32,829 nucleotides of DNA from Jiulongibacter sp. (GTDB taxonomy: Bacteria > Bacteroidota > Bacteroidia > Cytophagales > Spirosomataceae), in the NCBI GenBank assembly GCA_024645245.1, contig JAHEBN010000028.1, positions 1 to 32,829 on the forward strand, given 5' to 3'. A program made the position numbers and the translations under genes. Below, piece after piece: positions 15,466 through 24,482 of this stretch. Under the pieces are notes generated by a model that saw nothing but the letters and a program-made list of their open reading frames with translations, made no database searches and was not told the DNA's origin. Position 1 is the first letter of the stretch. Each line of letters begins with the position of its first letter.

Positions 15466-17268
15466 GTGAAGCTACGCCATCATTGGGTCGATTTTATAGA
15501 CAAACTTCTGATTATCCGATCGGAGTCGGTTAAAAGACTGGAAAGGATTCTTTTTGTGCTGCTTTTTCTTGGTTTTGCACTTACCATTTATCAAATCGCT
15601 TTTCCGAAAAATGAAAGCATTCACCAGATTGTTAACAATTTTTTGCGTCAGGTACCTCGTCTAGCGATGTTTCTATATCTCGGTAAGTGGATTTTAGAGA
15701 CTTTTGTTCGTAAAAAGGTAAGGCTTTCTGATCGCCAAAACTTACCTGATTTTGTATTTTTCCTGATTTTGTTGTCATTTAATCTGTTAAAGCACAATTT
15801 TGAGTTATTTGAAAGTGAATGGTTTTTATATATAATACTTTCTGTATTTTTCATTGTGCGATTGATGCGGGAGGGGAGTAGGGTAAAACACACCATACTC
15901 AATCCGTCGCTATTATTTGCAGTAAGTTTTATATTATTGATTTTGGCAGGTACAGCTTTATTGCTAATTCCGGCTGCCACCACCGGAGAATTATCGCTTA
16001 TAGACGCCTTATTTACATCTACCAGTGCAGTATGTGTAACAGGTTTGGCAGTAGTGGATACTTCAACCAAATTTACCGGCGTAGGACGTGATATGTTGTT
16101 GTTTTTAATACAGATTGGTGGCTTGGGATTAATGACGTTTACCAATTTTTTCGCTATACTTTTTCAGGGGGGTATGTCTTTCAAAAATCATCTAATTCTC
16201 ACTAATCTAATAGAAACCGATAAGCCGAATTCCTTATTTAATACTCTCGCCAAAATAGTTGTTTACACCTTTATTCTTGAGTTTGCGGGTGCAGTATTGA
16301 TTCATTTTTCATTTCCTAATCAGCTTTTTACTGAAAGTTCAGAGGCCTGGAATTTTTCTTTTTTTCATGCCATATCCGCTTTTTGTAATGCCGGTTTTTC
16401 TACCCTACCGGATGGTCTTTTTAATATTAACTTCCGGTATAATTACATCTTTCAACTAATTATCTGCTTTTTGGTGATTCTGGGAGGTATCGGTTTTCCG
16501 GTGGTCATTGATATTTACGAAAGCCTGAAAAGTTTTTTAACCAGTTTATTCAGGACTTTGATTTTAAGGGAAAGATTTAAATTCCAGGCACGTAATTTAA
16601 ATGTGCACACCCGGCTGGTTTTCACTTCGACAGTGGTTTTACTAGTTATAGGAACCATTCTATATTACATTACCGAGTACAATAATACTTTGCTGGCACA
16701 CCCCACTCAATATGGCAAATGGGTACAGGCATTTTTTGGCTCGGTAACTCCACGTACTGCCGGCTTCAATACCGTAGATATGGGTGGACTGATGCAGGGA
16801 ACCATACTTATTTACCTCTTGCTTATGTGGATAGGAGCCTCGCCAAGTAGTACTGGTGGAGGTATAAAAACCACCACATTTACCATTGCTATTTCCAATA
16901 TTGTGGCCCTGGCCCGTGGCAAAGACCGCGTAGATTTGTTCCGACGCGAAATAGCTAATTCATCCATTCACCGGGCTTTTGCAGTGATTTTCTTGTCCTT
17001 ATTGATAATCGGTTTAGCTGTATTTTTAATCAGTATTTTTGAACCACAGCATAACCTTACAGAAATTGCGTTTGAGTGTTTTTCAGCTTATAGTACAGTT
17101 GGTTTGTCCTTAAATCTTACTTCTCAGCTTAGTAATGCAAGTAAAATTGTACTTATTATTACCATGTTTTTGGGCAGAGTGGGCATGTTTACTTTGCTGT
17201 TTGGGATTTTCCGGAAAGATGAATGCACTACTTATAGATATCCTAAAGAAAATATTCTAATTATTTGA
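15466..17268 (+). CDS. trkH: TrkH/KtrB family potassium uptake membrane subunit
   Basis: The protein is 600 residues from a GTG start. The four TrkH pore segments are recognisable: TSTSAVCVTGLAVVDTS (about 184-200), FCNAGFSTL, SVTPRTAGFNTVDMG and YSTVGLSLNL, each with the selectivity-filter glycine. It forms the K+ pathway, normally as a dimer gated by a TrkA ring. It is longer than the usual 440-490 residues because of an N-terminal part of about 145 residues with roughly four extra membrane segments (about 27-47, 62-80, 94-112, 118-134). This extension is intact and not a fusion artefact, as no start codon occurs near the TrkH core. The cognate trkA follows within 2 nt. Confidence 0.92.
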   Translation: MKLRHHWVDFIDKLLIIRSESVKRLERILFVLLFLGFALTIYQIAFPKNESIHQIVNNFLRQVPRLAMFLYLGKWILETFVRKKVRLSDRQNLPDFVFFLILLSFNLLKHNFELFESEWFLYIILSVFFIVRLMREGSRVKHTILNPSLLFAVSFILLILAGTALLLIPAATTGELSLIDALFTSTSAVCVTGLAVVDTSTKFTGVGRDMLLFLIQIGGLGLMTFTNFFAILFQGGMSFKNHLILTNLIETDKPNSLFNTLAKIVVYTFILEFAGAVLIHFSFPNQLFTESSEAWNFSFFHAISAFCNAGFSTLPDGLFNINFRYNYIFQLIICFLVILGGIGFPVVIDIYESLKSFLTSLFRTLILRERFKFQARNLNVHTRLVFTSTVVLLVIGTILYYITEYNNTLLAHPTQYGKWVQAFFGSVTPRTAGFNTVDMGGLMQGTILIYLLLMWIGASPSSTGGGIKTTTFTIAISNIVALARGKDRVDLFRREIANSSIHRAFAVIFLSLLIIGLAVFLISIFEPQHNLTEIAFECFSAYSTVGLSLNLTSQLSNASKIVLIITMFLGRVGMFTLLFGIFRKDECTTYRYPKENILII

Positions 17269-17270
17269 TT

Positions 17271-17957
17271 ATGAAATACATAGTAATTGGTTTGGGGAAT
17301 TTTGGTTCTACATTGGCTTCCAGACTTACCACTTTTGGGCACGAGGTTTTCGGTGTGGATAATAGCCTGGAGAAAGCCGAACAGTTTAAGGATCGCATCA
17401 CGCATACAATATGTTTGGATACGTCAAAACCAAACGCGATGAAAAATCTGCCTATTCGCGACACGGATATTGTAGTGGTGGCTATTGGTGAAGACGTGGG
17501 AGCATCGATTTTAACTACAGCATTGCTAAAACAAAATAATGCCAGGCAAATTATTGGAAGGGCTATAAATCCATTGCATCGCACGGTATTGGAGTCCATC
17601 GGTATAGAAACCATATTTAATCCCGAAGAACTGGCAGCGGAAATGATCGCCAAACAGCTCGAAATGCAGGGTGTTTTGGAATCTTTTGATTTGGCCGATG
17701 ACAGCACTATACTTGAAATAAAAGTACCCGAGAGGTACTTGGGAAGAAATGCAGGAGATTTGGATTTTGAAGAGACTTATGGCTTGAGACTTCTTGGAAT
17801 TAAACGTTTTGTGGAAGAAAAGCGAATATTCGGATTGGCTAAAAAGAGGTCAACTTTTGAACGCAATGTTAATGAAGAACATATTTTTGATACCAACGAT
17901 ATATTGGTAATGATGGGTGATATGAAAAATTTCCAGAAAATGATCGGGAAAGATTAA
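17271..17957 (+). CDS. trkA: TrkA/KtrA family potassium channel regulator (RCK domains)
   Basis: The 228-residue protein starts MKYIVIGLGNFGSTLASRL, an RCK_N Rossmann fold with GxGxxG that binds a nucleotide such as NAD(H) or ATP. RCK_C follows from about residue 135 (STILEIKVPERYLGRNAGDL, then FDTNDILVMMG). It has a single RCK_N/RCK_C pair like KtrA, not the doubled E. coli TrkA. A TTG two codons upstream would overlap the trkH stop, but the ATG is in the normal place for the family. It is encoded directly after trkH and assembles as a cytoplasmic gating ring on that subunit. Confidence 0.93.
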   Translation: MKYIVIGLGNFGSTLASRLTTFGHEVFGVDNSLEKAEQFKDRITHTICLDTSKPNAMKNLPIRDTDIVVVAIGEDVGASILTTALLKQNNARQIIGRAINPLHRTVLESIGIETIFNPEELAAEMIAKQLEMQGVLESFDLADDSTILEIKVPERYLGRNAGDLDFEETYGLRLLGIKRFVEEKRIFGLAKKRSTFERNVNEEHIFDTNDILVMMGDMKNFQKMIGKD

Positions 17958-18096
17958 TTCTTTTGGCATTTATATATTTTAAATTTTTCAAAAAATTCGA
18001 AGTAATACCTATTCTTAACACAATTTAACAAATCTGAAAAAACTAAAAAATCCCCAACTTCGTTTGCCATAATGTAAACTAAAACCTTCGAAAAAG

Positions 18097-19386
18097 ATGC
18101 TTAAGTATTTGTCTATTGTAGTAATGTTATTCGGGATTTACAATGCCAATGCTCAGGTTACCATTAATCCCAAAGTTGCCAAAAAATCAACCAATGACAC
18201 ATTTATTAATAAAATTGAAATCACGGACGATTATACGGTGGTTTGGATGCAGTTTGTAGCTAAGTCGAAAAACGAACAATTAAAAGAATACCTAAACAAC
18301 AATCCGAAAGAAAAAGAAAAGCTAAGTAGAATGAATCCCATGATGCGGAATATGATTTTACAGCAAATGATGGAGGGTAGTAATTTCAGCAATTCAATTA
18401 GTATTCAGCCTACTTCATTTCTCAAGGCAGGTAATGGAACAAAATTTAAGTTCGTAAAAGCCAGCAGTATACCGGTGGCTCCGGATAGAAAAGTGGTAGA
18501 GCCTGATCAGAAATATTTCTTCAAGGTATATTTTGAAAAATTGTCACCCGGAATTCAAAAAGTTGACCTGGTGGAGGGCGATTCAGACGAAAGAGATGGT
18601 TTTCAATACTGGAATTTTTACGGTGTAATTATAAATAATCCGGCTGAAGGAAAAGAAGAAAAACAAGAATCCAGGGAAGAGTTGGCCATAAATCCTTCCG
18701 AAATTACTATGAACGGGAAAGTATTTGATGCTGTAAATAATCAACCTATTCAGGCCCGAATTCTATGTAAAATTGAGAAAGATGGGGAAATATATGATTC
18801 CTTATTTACTTCACGTACAGGGTATTTCGAATTTCTTTTAAAACCGGACACCTATATTTATCAAATCGAGGCAGAAGGTTACGAGCCATCCGAAGAGTGG
18901 ATGGATCTTAATAATCTGAAAAACATCAAGTCCTTTACCCGGGATATTTTCCTCAATCCTTTTAAAAAGGAAAATGAGGAAACACAAGCGGTTGAAGTGC
19001 AGGGTACAGAAGAAAAAGTTATACTTGAAGATGTTGAAAAGGTAGATGACAAAACCTTTCGATTGAATAATGTCTATTTCCCATTGGGTGAAGCTACCAT
19101 TTTGAAAGATTCTTACAGGGAATTAGACAAAGTGCTGGGTATGATGAAAGAAAACCCAAAAATGAAAATCAGGATAGACGGCCATACCGATAACATTGGT
19201 GATAGTAAGCAAAACCTGATATTATCGATAGACCGGGCCAAAAATGTGCGTGACTACCTGATTCAAAATGGCATTTCTGCAGATAGACTAAGTTTTAAAG
19301 GCTGGGGCGATACAAAGCCTTTGGTAGATAACCATACCGATGTGAGTCGTCAGAAAAACCGCCGTGTTGAAATTGTGATTCTTTAA
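18097..19386 (+). CDS. OmpA family protein with CarboxypepD_reg-like domain
   Basis: The 429-residue protein has a signal peptide (about 1-20, ending ANAQ). An N-terminal beta domain of about 160 residues follows, then a carboxypeptidase-regulatory-like Ig domain (about 205-268: MNGKVFDAVNNQPIQARI, TGYFEFLLKPDTY, YQIEAEGYEP). The C-terminal OmpA peptidoglycan-binding domain (about 322-429) has IDGHTDNIGD, LSIDRAKNVRDYL, GWGDTKP and NRRVEIVI. It would anchor the outer membrane or an exported complex to the cell wall. A methionine-rich patch at about 79-92 is unusual. No clear promoter was recognised in the 139-nt gap upstream. The gene converges on the MscS gene with only 6 nt between stop codons. 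Confidence 0.88.
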   Translation: MLKYLSIVVMLFGIYNANAQVTINPKVAKKSTNDTFINKIEITDDYTVVWMQFVAKSKNEQLKEYLNNNPKEKEKLSRMNPMMRNMILQQMMEGSNFSNSISIQPTSFLKAGNGTKFKFVKASSIPVAPDRKVVEPDQKYFFKVYFEKLSPGIQKVDLVEGDSDERDGFQYWNFYGVIINNPAEGKEEKQESREELAINPSEITMNGKVFDAVNNQPIQARILCKIEKDGEIYDSLFTSRTGYFEFLLKPDTYIYQIEAEGYEPSEEWMDLNNLKNIKSFTRDIFLNPFKKENEETQAVEVQGTEEKVILEDVEKVDDKTFRLNNVYFPLGEATILKDSYRELDKVLGMMKENPKMKIRIDGHTDNIGDSKQNLILSIDRAKNVRDYLIQNGISADRLSFKGWGDTKPLVDNHTDVSRQKNRRVEIVIL

Positions 19387-19392
19387 GATTAG

Positions 19393-20424
19393 TTATTCAG
19401 TTTCCTTTTTTAAATATACAGTGCGAATAGGGAATGGAATCTCAATACCTTCCTTATTGTATCTTTCGTGCAGAGCTTTTATAAATTCATGTTTAATAAG
19501 GTATTGACTGGTAAAATCACCACTTCTTAGTATTACATTGAAATTGATGCTGCTATCTGCAAATTCGTTATAGCGAACAAAAGGTATGTGGCTTTTTACT
19601 GCCCCCTCTACTGTTTCCTGTATAAAAATACCCACTTCGATGGTTATTTTTTCTACTTTTTGCAGGTCTGAACCGTATGCCACACCAACGGCGATTAAAA
19701 TCGAATTTTCTGAATCGGGCAAAATGTAATTCTTTATTATACTATTTGCCATGGTGCTATTTGGAACAATAATTATGTGATTTCCTAATGCCCTTACGGT
19801 GGTGTTTCGCCAGGAAATATCCTCCACAAACCCTTCTTCACCACTTTGCAGAGAAATATAATCTCCGGGTTTTAGTTTTTTAGCGGCTAGCATTTGAATT
19901 CCCGAGAAAAGATTGCTCAGGGTATCTTGCAAGGCCAGTGCGACGGCTAATCCTCCTACACCTAAGGCTGTAAGTGCTGGTGCAATTGGTATTCCCAATA
20001 CATTCATTATAAAAATCAAACCAATTATGTATATGGTAATTTTTAAAATATTGGTAAAAATGGAAGTGTTAGTAATGACTTTACCAATACTCATGAGGTA
20101 CATTTTTAATAATTCAGAAACCAGAAATGAACCTGCCCAACAAAAAATCAGGATATTGAAAACTAAAATTCCTTGCCTGATTTCTGATTTGTATCCGGGG
20201 AAAAGATTACTGGTACGATATGCCACCCAAACACCAATTACCCAGCATAATGGAACAATTATTCTTGCAAAAGCATCCAGCAGGTAATCATCAAAGTCAT
20301 TTTCGGTTTTTTTAGAAAATTTTCTAAGAATTGGTATTAATGTACTCTTCAAGAGTTTGCCTACCAGCCAGCCAGCTGGCAACGCAATTATCCAAATTAA
20401 TATATTAATCCAATAAGTGTTCAT
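19393..20424 (-). CDS. MscS family small-conductance mechanosensitive channel
   Basis: The 343-residue protein has five hydrophobic segments over about residues 5-165. The pore-lining helix follows (ALTALGVGGLAVALALQDTLSNLFSGIQML), with the Gly/Ala pattern of MscS TM3 and the QDTLSN kink. The cytoplasmic beta domain (KLKPGDYISLQSGEEGFVEDISWRNTTVRAL, then IIVPNSTMANSIIKNY) and the C-terminal alpha/beta cage end (GIEIPFPIRTVYL) are present. It would open on hypo-osmotic shock to release solutes. The number of membrane segments exceeds E. coli MscS (three), common among MscS homologues. It is monocistronic by spacing. Confidence 0.94.
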   Translation of the reverse strand: MNTYWINILIWIIALPAGWLVGKLLKSTLIPILRKFSKKTENDFDDYLLDAFARIIVPLCWVIGVWVAYRTSNLFPGYKSEIRQGILVFNILIFCWAGSFLVSELLKMYLMSIGKVITNTSIFTNILKITIYIIGLIFIMNVLGIPIAPALTALGVGGLAVALALQDTLSNLFSGIQMLAAKKLKPGDYISLQSGEEGFVEDISWRNTTVRALGNHIIIVPNSTMANSIIKNYILPDSENSILIAVGVAYGSDLQKVEKITIEVGIFIQETVEGAVKSHIPFVRYNEFADSSINFNVILRSGDFTSQYLIKHEFIKALHERYNKEGIEIPFPIRTVYLKKETE

Positions 20425-20516
20425 AAGCTAAATTTTTTACTTATTCCTTGTCTGTGTTTAGCTTTAAACACCAAGGAACTTTGTTTAATTATTAAATATT
20501 TGAAAGGAGAAAAGTC

Positions 20517-22037
20517 TTATTTTGACTCACCCTTCCATACTATTTCGTAAAGTTCTTTTCTTCGGTCTTTCAAAATATTGACTGTTCCATGCTCATGCAA
20601 TTGGGTAATTAATGAAAGATTTACATCGGCCACCACAACAGTTTCGGTGTTTGGAGTTGCTTCCGCTTTTATGCCATTAGTCGGGAAAGAAAAATCGGAG
20701 GGTGTAAAAACAGCGGATTGGGCATATTGCAAATCCATGTTGTTTACTTTAGGTAAATTACCCACACAGCCGGCAATAGCCACATAGCACTCATTTTCTA
20801 TAGCCCGGGCTCTGGCACATTGTCTTACCCGGTTATAGGCATTTTGCGTGTCGGTCCAGAAAGGTACAAACAGAATATCCATTCCCTGATCGGCCAGATG
20901 TCGGCTCAATTCGGGAAACTCTACATCATAACATATCAGAATTCCGATTTTACCACAATCGGTATCGAGTGCCTGAATATTATTCCCGCCTTTCATTCCC
21001 CAGGAATATACTTCTGAAGGCGTAGGGTGAATTTTATAAATTTTTTCAAAAGTACCATCCCGGCGGTGTAAATGGGAAACATTATACAAGATGCCATTTT
21101 CTAAAGTCGCCATGGAGCCACCAATTATGTTCACATTATATGAGACTGCAAACTCGGTGAATTTATCCCGGATAATATCGGTGTATTTGGCAAGGCCACG
21201 TACTGCGGCAGCTTCACCCATGTGGTTAAACTCCGCCATCAGCGGTGCATTGAAAAACTCCGGGAAAAGTATAAAATCGGAGGAATAATCACTTACGGCA
21301 TCTATAAAATATTCGGCTTGAAGAAGTAGCTCCTCCACATTTTTATAGGCTCTCATTTGCCATTGCACCAGTCCAATACGTACGCTTTCTTTTACCGGAT
21401 TATGGAGCGATACATCCGGCTCGTAATAAATATTGTTCCATTCAATAAGTGTTGCGTAGCCACGTGATTCGCTGTCTTCAGGCAAGTAGTTTTTGAGTAT
21501 TTTTTTTACGTGAAAATCATTCGACATTTGAAAGGTAAGGGTAGAATCATAGATTTCTTTATCGTGCACCCTTTCTATGTACTCTCTGGGCGATAAATTG
21601 GCAGCATATTTATCGTAATTGGGAATGCGTCCACCTGCAATAATACCTTTCAGATTCAGGCTTTCGCATAGATTTTTGCGGGCATCGTATAATCTTCGTG
21701 CCAGGCGTAATCCCCTGAAATTGGGATCGATGAATACCTCAATTCCATATAAAATATCTCCCTTTCTTGTATGAGTCTTGAAAGAATAGTTGCCGGTGAT
21801 TTCGGCATAGGTATGATTGTCACCAAATTTATTATAATCCACAATCAGCGAAAGTGCTACGCCCACTACTTTTTGATCGACAGTGATGCATAATTGTCCG
21901 TCTTCAAATATATCAAGTAGCTTTTTAATTGTGCTTTTTTTCCAGGTTATTCCGCCGATTCCCGAGTAGGCCAATGCCATAGCTGCTTCGAGCTGGTCAT
22001 AATCTTCCATAGTTAGTTTTCTAACTGCAATTTCCAT
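20517..22037 (-). CDS. Bifunctional GNAT acetyltransferase / nitrilase-superfamily amidohydrolase
   Basis: The 506-residue protein has a GNAT N-acetyltransferase domain (about 1-165), with the acetyl-CoA loop in IDPNFRGLRLARRLYDARK, and a carbon-nitrogen hydrolase domain (about 217-500). The nitrilase triad is present: Glu260 in LFPEFF, Lys335 in KIHPTPSEVY and Cys369 in ILICYDVEFPE. Both halves are intact in one frame, so this is a true fusion of a kind known in several bacterial phyla. It could acetylate an amine and hydrolyse an amide in linked steps, but the substrate is unknown. It is a single gene, with no obvious pathway partner nearby. Confidence 0.93.
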   Translation of the reverse strand: MEIAVRKLTMEDYDQLEAAMALAYSGIGGITWKKSTIKKLLDIFEDGQLCITVDQKVVGVALSLIVDYNKFGDNHTYAEITGNYSFKTHTRKGDILYGIEVFIDPNFRGLRLARRLYDARKNLCESLNLKGIIAGGRIPNYDKYAANLSPREYIERVHDKEIYDSTLTFQMSNDFHVKKILKNYLPEDSESRGYATLIEWNNIYYEPDVSLHNPVKESVRIGLVQWQMRAYKNVEELLLQAEYFIDAVSDYSSDFILFPEFFNAPLMAEFNHMGEAAAVRGLAKYTDIIRDKFTEFAVSYNVNIIGGSMATLENGILYNVSHLHRRDGTFEKIYKIHPTPSEVYSWGMKGGNNIQALDTDCGKIGILICYDVEFPELSRHLADQGMDILFVPFWTDTQNAYNRVRQCARARAIENECYVAIAGCVGNLPKVNNMDLQYAQSAVFTPSDFSFPTNGIKAEATPNTETVVVADVNLSLITQLHEHGTVNILKDRRKELYEIVWKGESK

Positions 22038-22092
22038 TTACTTTTGATTTAAGGATTAAAGGATTTGATTTGATGTATTTCAGGCAAATTAC

Positions 22093-22911
22093 TCAGATTT
22101 CTGAAATGAAGAATTCTTTTTTTACCAAATCAGGATGTGATTCGATAATGCCGTGACCGGCTTTAGGCAGAAAAACGAATTTTGCTTTTCCTTTGTTTAA
22201 TTTCTTTTTGGCAAAATCCATATTTTTTATATCCGCTATTTTATCGTGACCACCAGTGAAAACCGTTACTTCAGCAGTAATTTTTGCCCAATCTTTTTCC
22301 ATTTTCCGCAGTTCACTTTCATGTGCAAATTTTTCTTCTGTTGCCATTTTTAGTTCATCGTTCAGAAAAATATTCACAAACCAGTGCCGGGCTACATAGG
22401 CATACCAAAAATATTTTTCTTTTTCCGGATCAATGGTGGGAGATACCAAAACTAGTTTTGCTACTTTTTCCGGATATTCCGCGGCAATTTTGGCTGCTAT
22501 TGGAGTGCCATATGAACGACCAACTACAATCGCTTTTTTATTCGAATAGTTAAATTTTAAGGCTTCCACTATCGAGTCCGCCTGTCGCTGAATATCGTAG
22601 CAGGTTTTTGATCTTCCTTTTCGCGATAATCCATAACCCAAGCGATCAACCACAATCACATGAAAATTTTCTTGTATAGCTTTATCTGAAAGCATGTTTT
22701 TATAAACTGAGATGTTTCCGGGGGCACCGTGAATTAGTAACAAAGCCTGATTGTTGGGATTTCCTTTTGTAATAAAATGAAGTCGAAAGTCACCCTGGTC
22801 GATGTAATAATTATTAGCATTGGTTTTATAGAGCGGTATCTCTGCCTTTCGGCAAGCTTGCTGAAAGGGAAAAAGTAAAAGCAGCACTATTATTTTTAAA
22901 AACCCCTTCAT
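22093..22911 (-). CDS. Alpha/beta hydrolase, exported
   Basis: Starting at MKGFLKIIVLLLLFPFQQAC the protein is 272 residues and has a signal sequence whose end (QQAC) could be a weak lipobox, so it may be a lipoprotein. A further upstream ATG at 22926 is less likely. Core motifs are the oxyanion region LLIHGAPGN, VVDRLGYGLS, the nucleophile elbow VVGRSYGTP (GxSxG), TGGHDKIAD carrying the acid, and KAGHGIIESHP carrying the histidine. It is a hydrolase of the esterase/haloperoxidase-like superfamily acting outside the cytoplasm; the substrate cannot be read. It lies downstream of radA on the same strand with an 80-nt gap, so co-transcription is possible. Confidence 0.87.
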   Translation of the reverse strand: MKGFLKIIVLLLLFPFQQACRKAEIPLYKTNANNYYIDQGDFRLHFITKGNPNNQALLLIHGAPGNISVYKNMLSDKAIQENFHVIVVDRLGYGLSRKGRSKTCYDIQRQADSIVEALKFNYSNKKAIVVGRSYGTPIAAKIAAEYPEKVAKLVLVSPTIDPEKEKYFWYAYVARHWFVNIFLNDELKMATEEKFAHESELRKMEKDWAKITAEVTVFTGGHDKIADIKNMDFAKKKLNKGKAKFVFLPKAGHGIIESHPDLVKKEFFISEI

Positions 22912-22991
22912 ATTCCCGTGATACATCTCAATTTACTTTATATACGGGTAAAAGCCAAAGGATGCACAAAGAATTGATCAGATTAATGGAA

Positions 22992-24368
22992 TTATCCAAA
23001 TAATTCTCCAAATACTTCTTCCAGCTTTTCTGTTGCGATGATCTTTATTTTGAATTTAGTTTGATCGAGTCCTTTGAAATTATTTTTCGAAACAAAGATC
23101 TTTTTATATCCCAATTTCTCTGCTTCAGAAATACGGCTTTCTATACGACTTACCGCACGTATTTCGCCGCCCAAACCAACCTCGGCCGCAAAACATACCG
23201 ACTGAAGAATAGCAATATCTTCGTAAGAAGAAGCTATTGCCGCACATACGGCCAGATCAATTGCCGGGTCCTCTACCTTTAGTCCGCCAGCTATATTGAG
23301 GAAAACATCCTGTGTCCCCAGCCTGAAATTTCCCCTTTTTTCTAACACAGCCAATAGCATTTGTAATCTTCGTGAATCGAAACCATTGCTTGTACGCTGT
23401 GGCATACCATAAGTGGTGGTGCTTACCAGTGATTGAATTTCTATATTTAAGGGTCGGTTGCCTTCCATCATAGCCGCTATTGCTATGCCGCTTATTTGGC
23501 TGGCTCGCTCCGAAATCAATATTTCCGACGGATTGCTTACCTGTCGCAGTCCCTCTGCATTCATTTCATAAATCCCTAGCTCAGCTGTACTTCCGAAACG
23601 GTTTTTGGTGGTACGCAAAATCCGGTACGTCATGTATCGGTCACCTTCAAATTGAAGCACCGTATCCACCATATGTTCCAGAATTTTAGGTCCTGCTATA
23701 CTTCCGTCTTTGGTAATATGGCCAATCATAATTACCGGAATATCCGATTCTTTGGCAAACTTCATCAGTTCGGCCGCACATTCTTTTATCTGTGAAACCG
23801 AACCCGCTCCCGACTCGATAAGTGGTGAAACCAGCGTTTGTATGGAGTCGATAATAACCACATCGGGTTCTGTTTGTTCTATTTGTCTGAAGATCAGATC
23901 TGTACTCGTTTCCGTCAAGATATAGCACCGATCATTTTGAAAGGATAGCCTTTCTGCCCGCATTTTTAGCTGCTGCTCACTTTCTTCACCCGATACATAA
24001 AGTACATTATAGTCTTTCAAACTAAGTGCTATCTGCAGCATCAAGGTTGATTTTCCGATACCCGGTTCTCCACCTATAAGTACGAGTGATCCTGGTACCA
24101 ATCCACCTCCCAGAACACGGTTTAGCTCTGCATCTTCAGTAATTATACGATACCTTTCTGTAGCGGTAATATCACTAATTTTCTTCGAAACAGATTTTGC
24201 TTTTGTGGCTCCGCTTCCAAACCGCCAGCTACCTTTTTCAGGCTCATCTTTGGTTACGAGCTCTTCTACCATGGTATTCCACTCATTACATGAGGGGCAT
24301 TTACCTAACCATTTGGGAGAATTATAACCACAATTCTGACAGAAATAAGCCAATTTTATTTTAGCCAT
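22992..24368 (-). CDS. radA: DNA repair protein RadA
   Basis: The 458-residue length is typical. An N-terminal C4 zinc finger (Cys10, Cys13, Cys24, Cys27 in FCQNCGY...KCPSCNEW) is followed by a RecA-like core with Walker A (GEPGIGKST, about 100-108), VIIDSIQTL as Walker B, and the RadA-specific KNRFG motif (255-259). The C-terminal Lon-protease-like domain includes DPAIDLAVCAAIASS and VGLGGEIRAVSRIE. RadA is a hexameric DnaB-like helicase that drives branch migration during recombination. All key residues are present. The gene is divergent from the PorT-type gene. Confidence 0.98.
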   Translation of the reverse strand: MAKIKLAYFCQNCGYNSPKWLGKCPSCNEWNTMVEELVTKDEPEKGSWRFGSGATKAKSVSKKISDITATERYRIITEDAELNRVLGGGLVPGSLVLIGGEPGIGKSTLMLQIALSLKDYNVLYVSGEESEQQLKMRAERLSFQNDRCYILTETSTDLIFRQIEQTEPDVVIIDSIQTLVSPLIESGAGSVSQIKECAAELMKFAKESDIPVIMIGHITKDGSIAGPKILEHMVDTVLQFEGDRYMTYRILRTTKNRFGSTAELGIYEMNAEGLRQVSNPSEILISERASQISGIAIAAMMEGNRPLNIEIQSLVSTTTYGMPQRTSNGFDSRRLQMLLAVLEKRGNFRLGTQDVFLNIAGGLKVEDPAIDLAVCAAIASSYEDIAILQSVCFAAEVGLGGEIRAVSRIESRISEAEKLGYKKIFVSKNNFKGLDQTKFKIKIIATEKLEEVFGELFG

Positions 24369-24384
24369 TACGTTAATATGCTGT

Positions 24385-24392
24385 TAACTTTG
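24385..24392 (+). promoter_or_regulatory. Candidate -7 promoter box for the PorT-type gene
   Basis: TAACTTTG matches TAnnTTTG. Transcription would begin near 24399, leaving a leader of about 84 nt to the ATG at 24483, longer than others in this window. No clean -33 TTTG is seen. Confidence 0.4.
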
Positions 24393-24482
24393 TACTAATT
24401 GAAACGCAATATACGTTTAAAAGCCAAATTCATTTTTTTACAAAGAAAAGGCTTTATACATTATCAATCTAAAACAAATTTT

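Noticed and set aside
17958-18096. Promoter and terminator elements between trkA and the OmpA gene
   Set aside because: AT-rich with a weak AATTTTT/AAAAATT pairing and a lone TTTG at 18063, but no TAnnTTTG at the right distance and no convincing stem; nothing reported.
24399-24482. Extension of the PorT-type protein upstream of its signal peptide
   Set aside because: It would place 28 basic residues before a clean signal peptide and start right at the predicted transcription start.
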